From Cydia pomonella (Eukaryota > Arthropoda > Insecta > Lepidoptera > Tortricidae), in the NCBI RefSeq assembly GCF_033807575.1, contig NC_084722.1:4122872-4186871 (forward strand): a stretch of DNA of 64,000 bases. Reading direction: 5' to 3'. Within the stretch, counting starts at the first letter, position 1. Every line of letters starts with the position of its first letter. Position numbers and translations under genes: made by a program. Shown here in pieces: positions 25,401-31,400 of this stretch. Under the pieces are notes generated by a model. It was not told the origin of the DNA, did no database searches, and worked only from the letters and a program-made list of their open reading frames with translations.

Positions 25401-28400
25401 TTATTATTGTTTGGAGCCTGTAACACTCGGAAAAGGCCTCCCCCCAATTTCTCCACTTTTTTTTTATACTACGTCGGTGGCAAACATGCATACGGCCTGC
25501 CTGATGGTAAGCAATCTCCGTAGCCTATGTACACCTGCAACTCCAGAGGAGTTACATGCGCGTTGCCGACCCTAACCCCACCCCCCTCGTTGAGCTCTGG
25601 CAACCTTACTCACCGGCAGGAACACAACACTATGAGTAGGGTCAAGTGTTATTTGGCTTCGGTTTTCTGTAAGGTGGAGGTACTTCCCCAGTTGGGCTCT
25701 GCTCTAGATCTGGAATGACATCTGCTGTGCTGTGCCCTACCACACAAGGTGAGATGACATTCACATTGCCCATACCTCTCTTTTGGACGTAGTTTAAGGA
25801 CATACCCGGGTCCAGATCCGGGCCCGGCTCCACTGATCACTATCGAGTGCTGTATCTGGCTACTCCTTCAAGGAGTCCAGTTGATCCCGCCACCGCCGGC
25901 AAGGTCTGCCAGATCCCCGGTTCGAGTTTTTGGGGACCCAGGGAAAATGGGTACTAAGTTTGTATAGAAAAGTGTAACCGGGCGTAGGCGTTTTTGTCTT
26001 AAGACGAAGAACCCGCGCGAAATCGCCTTTTCATACAAACGCAGTCCTCATTTTCCTCTCTGGATATTAACAATATTGAAAATATTTTGACACAATTTAT
26101 TGAATATCAACCACAGCTATGCCCCTACGATTGTTTTTTTTTCGATTTTTTAATTATTACAAGAGTTAGTAGCATTAAAAAAATTGTATGAAATCGGTTT
26201 TTCGCTCATAAATTTTACAATAATCAAAAAGTCTAAAAAAGTTAAACGTAGGGGCATAACTATGGTTAATAGTCTTCCGTAGTCTTAAGCTCATCGTCCC
26301 CCAACACCGGACGGGTTTCATGTCCAATTCTTTCACTGTCCAGGCAATCGCAATCAGACTTTGGAACGTTCTCCCACTCTCTATCAGACAAGCGCAGACC
26401 AAATTCACATTCAAGCGCATGTTGCGCAAGTATTTCCTTGACAAACTTTCTTTGATTCACTCTTGGTATAATTATGTATGTAACTATGTATCAATATATG
26501 TATGTTTATTTGTATTAGTATAAGTGTAAGTTTATCAATATATACTTTATATTCATATATAGTCTTGGTTACAAATTTATTTACTTTAAAAGACACTGCA
26601 CCTACTTAAATCTTTCTGGTTTAACCCTGACTGGTAGAGAATGCCTTAAGGCATTAAGTCCGCCATTTGTACCTTCATGTATTGTGCAATAAAGATTAAA
26701 ATATAAATAAATAATATACATCATATCATGTAAAAATATTTTCCATAATGTCAATATCCAGAGAGTAAAATGAGGACTATGTTTGTATGGAGAAGCGGCC
26801 GTCCTCTTAAATGGACAATATGTGAATTATCTATTTGCCGTGAACAGCCCGCATAGCCAACATGCCAATCGTTAACGCTCCGTAGCATAGCGCAGTCATC
26901 TTTCTCTATCACTCTTCCAAATTAGTGCGACAGTGACAGTTGCGTTTCATTCACTACGGAGCGCTAACGATTGGCATGTTGGCTACGCGGGCCGAGAAGC
27001 GTAAACAACGCAGTTTTTACATGCCGCAGCTGCTAAGAATGCAGAATGCATGCGAAACAGAAACAGCAAATACTTCGCTAGCACGCTGCTATTTTAATTT
27101 TAAATTCGCGACGACAATGATAAACTGCCGTGTTTTGAGTCGAGTTTTTACGTCTACATTTTTATACATGACATTTATTAATATATATAGTACCTATATA
27201 GTCCTTCTAGTACCTATAGTACTAATTATTAAACTACCCATACCCATAGTACAGTCACGTCTGAAAATATCGATACGGACAAAGTGCCGAAAATATGTAC
27301 ACACGACCTTATTGTCCGTATATTAAGGTAGTGTATACATAATTTTTGGCACTTGGGCCGTATCGATATTTTCAGACGTGACTGTACTAATTAGTAATAA
27401 TTCGCGACGACAGTGACACTGACAACCTGCCGTGTATTGAGTTAAAAAAAATTGCGTCTAAATTTTTATACATAAATTATATTTATTAGTATAGTCATAG
27501 TACCTGTATAGTCATTCTAGTACCCATAGTACTAAAAATAAATATAGAAGCTGATGGTCCCGGGTTCAAATCCTGGTAAGGGCATTTATTCGTGGGATGA
27601 GCATGGATATTTGTTCCTGAGTCATGGGTGTTTTCTATGTATTTAAGTATTTATAAATATTTATATATTATATATATATCGTTGTTTAAGTACCCTCAAC
27701 ACAAGCCTTATTGAGCTTACTGTGGGACTTAGTCAATTTGTGTAATAATGTCGTGTAATATTTATTTATTTATAGTTCTAGCTTTGCTTAATTTGGGACT
27801 TTTTTTAAATATAGGAGGTAAACGAGCAAACAGGTATAAGGTAAGCCGTTACCGTCACCTATGGACACCTGGAACACCAGAGGGGTTGCAAGTGCTTTGC
27901 CGGCAGTTAAGGTGGGAGTACGCTGTTTTCTTGAAGGTTTGAAGGTCGTATCTGGTCTCGAAACACCGCGGGCTACAGTTCATTCCATAGTTTAGCTGTT
28001 CAAGGCATGAATTTTCTGGAGAAACGCACAGTTGTGGACTGCCAACCATCTAAATGGTGAGGTGAGGATAGGAATGTCTGGAACAATCTATGCAAAATTC
28101 TTCCCAAATATTTTATGTGTATATCTATTTCACACACTATTATTTAGCTCACTGCGTATTTTTGTACGTGTGCTTCAAATCTTGTAATTTGAAGCACTTC
28201 CTGATATCTGATTAAGTTGAAATTTGAGTATCTTCTTCCGTAATTCCGTTGTCAATACAATAGTATGTGCAAAGATATATATAACTCCGTATAAGATAAA
28301 TATTCTAAGAAAGAAACGTGCCTGGAAAAATCAAGAAAAATGTATGCTCGAATAGATGGCGATATACCTTTGTCCTATACTCGAATAGATGGCGCCACGC

Positions 28401-31400
28401 TGTGATATTTAACACAAATCAGTGAAAGAACATGGATCAAATAGCCATATGTGATCCTAAGAGTTTTAGTCCTGTGTCGAAAGATTACAAAATTTACTTT
28501 ATCAATACGCCACTATATTAAATTATCTTTGCTATATGCGAACATGGAGGTGATGGAGGTATCTTATGATGCAGTGGAAGGGTATCCAAATAACTCTTCG
28601 ATGAGAAACACAAACACATCGAGTTTAGGTTAGGTTAGATTCATTAGAAAGGTCTCAAGAAGCACTTGGTAGACATGCAAATGAGAAGTACAGTCAGCAA
28701 TGAAAGTTAATGTCAAAACAGATTAACAGTAACTTGTTTATAATACATATCTAAATGTGGCTTTTCACGAAAGACCTGTCTGGCTTAGTGGGTAGTGACC
28801 CTGCCTATGAAGCCGATGGTCCCGGGTTCGAATCCCTGTAAGAGCATTTATTTGTGTGATGAGCACGGATATTTGTTCCATGGGTGTTCATCTATTTAAG
28901 TATGTATATCGTCGCCTAGTACCCACAGTCCAGTCAAGGTATTAAATATGGATACGTTCAAAGTGACAAAAATATGTACACACTACCTTAATCTATAAGC
29001 AATAAGGTCGTGTATACATATTTTTGGCACTTTGTCCGTATCTATATTTAATACCTTGACTGTACAAGCTTTGCTTAGCTTGGGGCTATGTCGATCTGTG
29101 TAAGATTGTCCCCAAATATTTATTTATAAAGCACATATTTTCTCCGACCCTGGATTTTTAATAACAACTTTACAATCGTCCGTTGGCTACGGTAACCGTT
29201 TACCATCACATGGGCTGTTATTGGTTAAAATATAACGCGCGTTTCTATATTATTATAATTGCCTTGGTAGCAATTTGTTTTATTACTTGCAAGTAGGAAT
29301 AAAACTACGCGACATAACATGGGCACAAAGTACACAAACCTTTAAACTATTGACATTAGATTCATTTTCCCCTGACTTCGATTTCTTACTACGCCTATAC
29401 CACTGGCCGTAAGTTAAAAAGGTCTTATGTCATTATGGAACTCGCATGGAGATATAACTTTTCGGTTTAACGTGCCCTACGCTGCACCCGAAACTCAAAA
29501 AGGTCGTATATCATTATGAAACTCATATGGAGATATGACTTTGTTGTAGAACGGCAACCGTAAGTGGGTTTACGTGGGTGTTACGTGGCTGCTACGTTTA
29601 TTTACGTGTTGATGTAGGTCTGGCGCGGATAAGAAACTACGTTGCAAATTACTACGTCCACGATAACAACGCGTTACGAATGCTACACTTGTTTTAAACC
29701 CAATTGCGGCATTCAGAGGGAACAACGACTGCCACGAGCTTGTCACTGACCTGACACTGACATATTCGCTAATGTCTGCGTAACTTACTTTCTATACATC
29801 TCGCTGGCACTAATATGCCAGTACGAGCGAGATGCATAGAATAGTAGATTATTTACTACTTAACTACTTAACAAAACATTATCTGTCTCCCTTAGTGTTT
29901 GTATACAGTTATTTATTTATTTTACTCTGTGATTGACATGTTGCTGTTATAATTAGGTATATTTCGGTTTATTTTATATATATTTATATGTATATCTAAA
30001 TGTATTTCCTCATATATGCATGTCTATTTATAACTGAGAAAGTTTGGCTTCATTACCGTTTTTGTAACACCTTGTTCTTTTATTAAATCTCAGTTTCCAA
30101 AGGTTGTCTGGTAGAGGACTTTTTAGGGATACGAGCTACTGTTTTCGGCCTCTATCGTTAATCAATTGAGGGTCTGCCAAAAAAGAGTCTATTTTCACAT
30201 TATTTTGAAGACTTTGACTGTCCGAAGGGTCCGCCAGCTAAAAGTGACACAGAGAGTTATGGAGCGCGCGATGCTCGGGATCTCCCTGATGCGAGACAGA
30301 ATTCGGAATAAGGACATTCGCCAAAACACGAAAGTTCACGACATCGCCAAAAGAATTGCGCAGCTGAAGTGGGAATGGTCCGGCCATATCTGTCGCGGGG
30401 ATGATGACATTGATGACCGACGGTGCCAGCCAGTACTATTCTGGAGACCTCGACTGGAAAGCAGAGGTGATGGAAAACTATGAGCCAGATGGTCGGACGA
30501 CATCAGAAAGACGGCAGGGCTTACCTGGCATAGAACCGCCACATACAGAACAACATGGAAATCCATGAAAGAGGCATATGTTCAGCACTGGACGCGAATA
30601 TGCTGAGAAGGAGGGATGCCCTATTAGTGGCAGAATTTATATATATTTCGTGGTGATAAAACAACGCAAACTAATTGTGTTTGCGGTTGTTAGAATTGTC
30701 TCGATAAGTATTAGTTGCCTGTGGAAAGAAAAGTACAGTCAGCAATAAAAGCTTGTGACGAAAAGCGTTTTCATTTTTCGTCCCAACTGCTATTTCGTGT
30801 TTCATTATAAACTATTATAATTCTGCGCTACGAAGCCGTGGGCAACAGCTAGTAAGATTTAAAAATATCCAGTAAACAGTGTTGACTATTCTATTAATTG
30901 ATCCACGATGACATGCAGATTTGTCAAATCTAACCTTTAATAACATGACAATAAGAGTCAAGGCCCACGTCTTCGTGAATGACACGATCTATATTGTATT
31001 ACATGCAAGGTACGTATACGTATAGCTTGCCAAAGTGGGTAAATTTCCTACGACGTTACGTAACTCGAACCCCTCTGCAGGGGTGCAATGGAGATTGAAG
31101 GTCACGGCTCCCCTCGATGAGCATATATTTATACATGTGTTTCAATGCTATTATTTCCATATCTTTAGTAAGAGTAGAATATGCAGGTATTTTGTGTTTA
31201 CCTTGGAACTGGCGTAGTATTTTTAAAACACTATTGCTTGTACCTAAGTAACAATGTAATAAAATCTGAAAAACGATTTAAATTTATTTTTAAATATTAA
31301 TGGCTTGTTTCACAATATCCATGTAAAGTCCTGAATAAACTACTTGCCACTTATCTGACGAATAAAGTCTTCAAAAAAGCTTAACTGGTAGATAAAGTGC

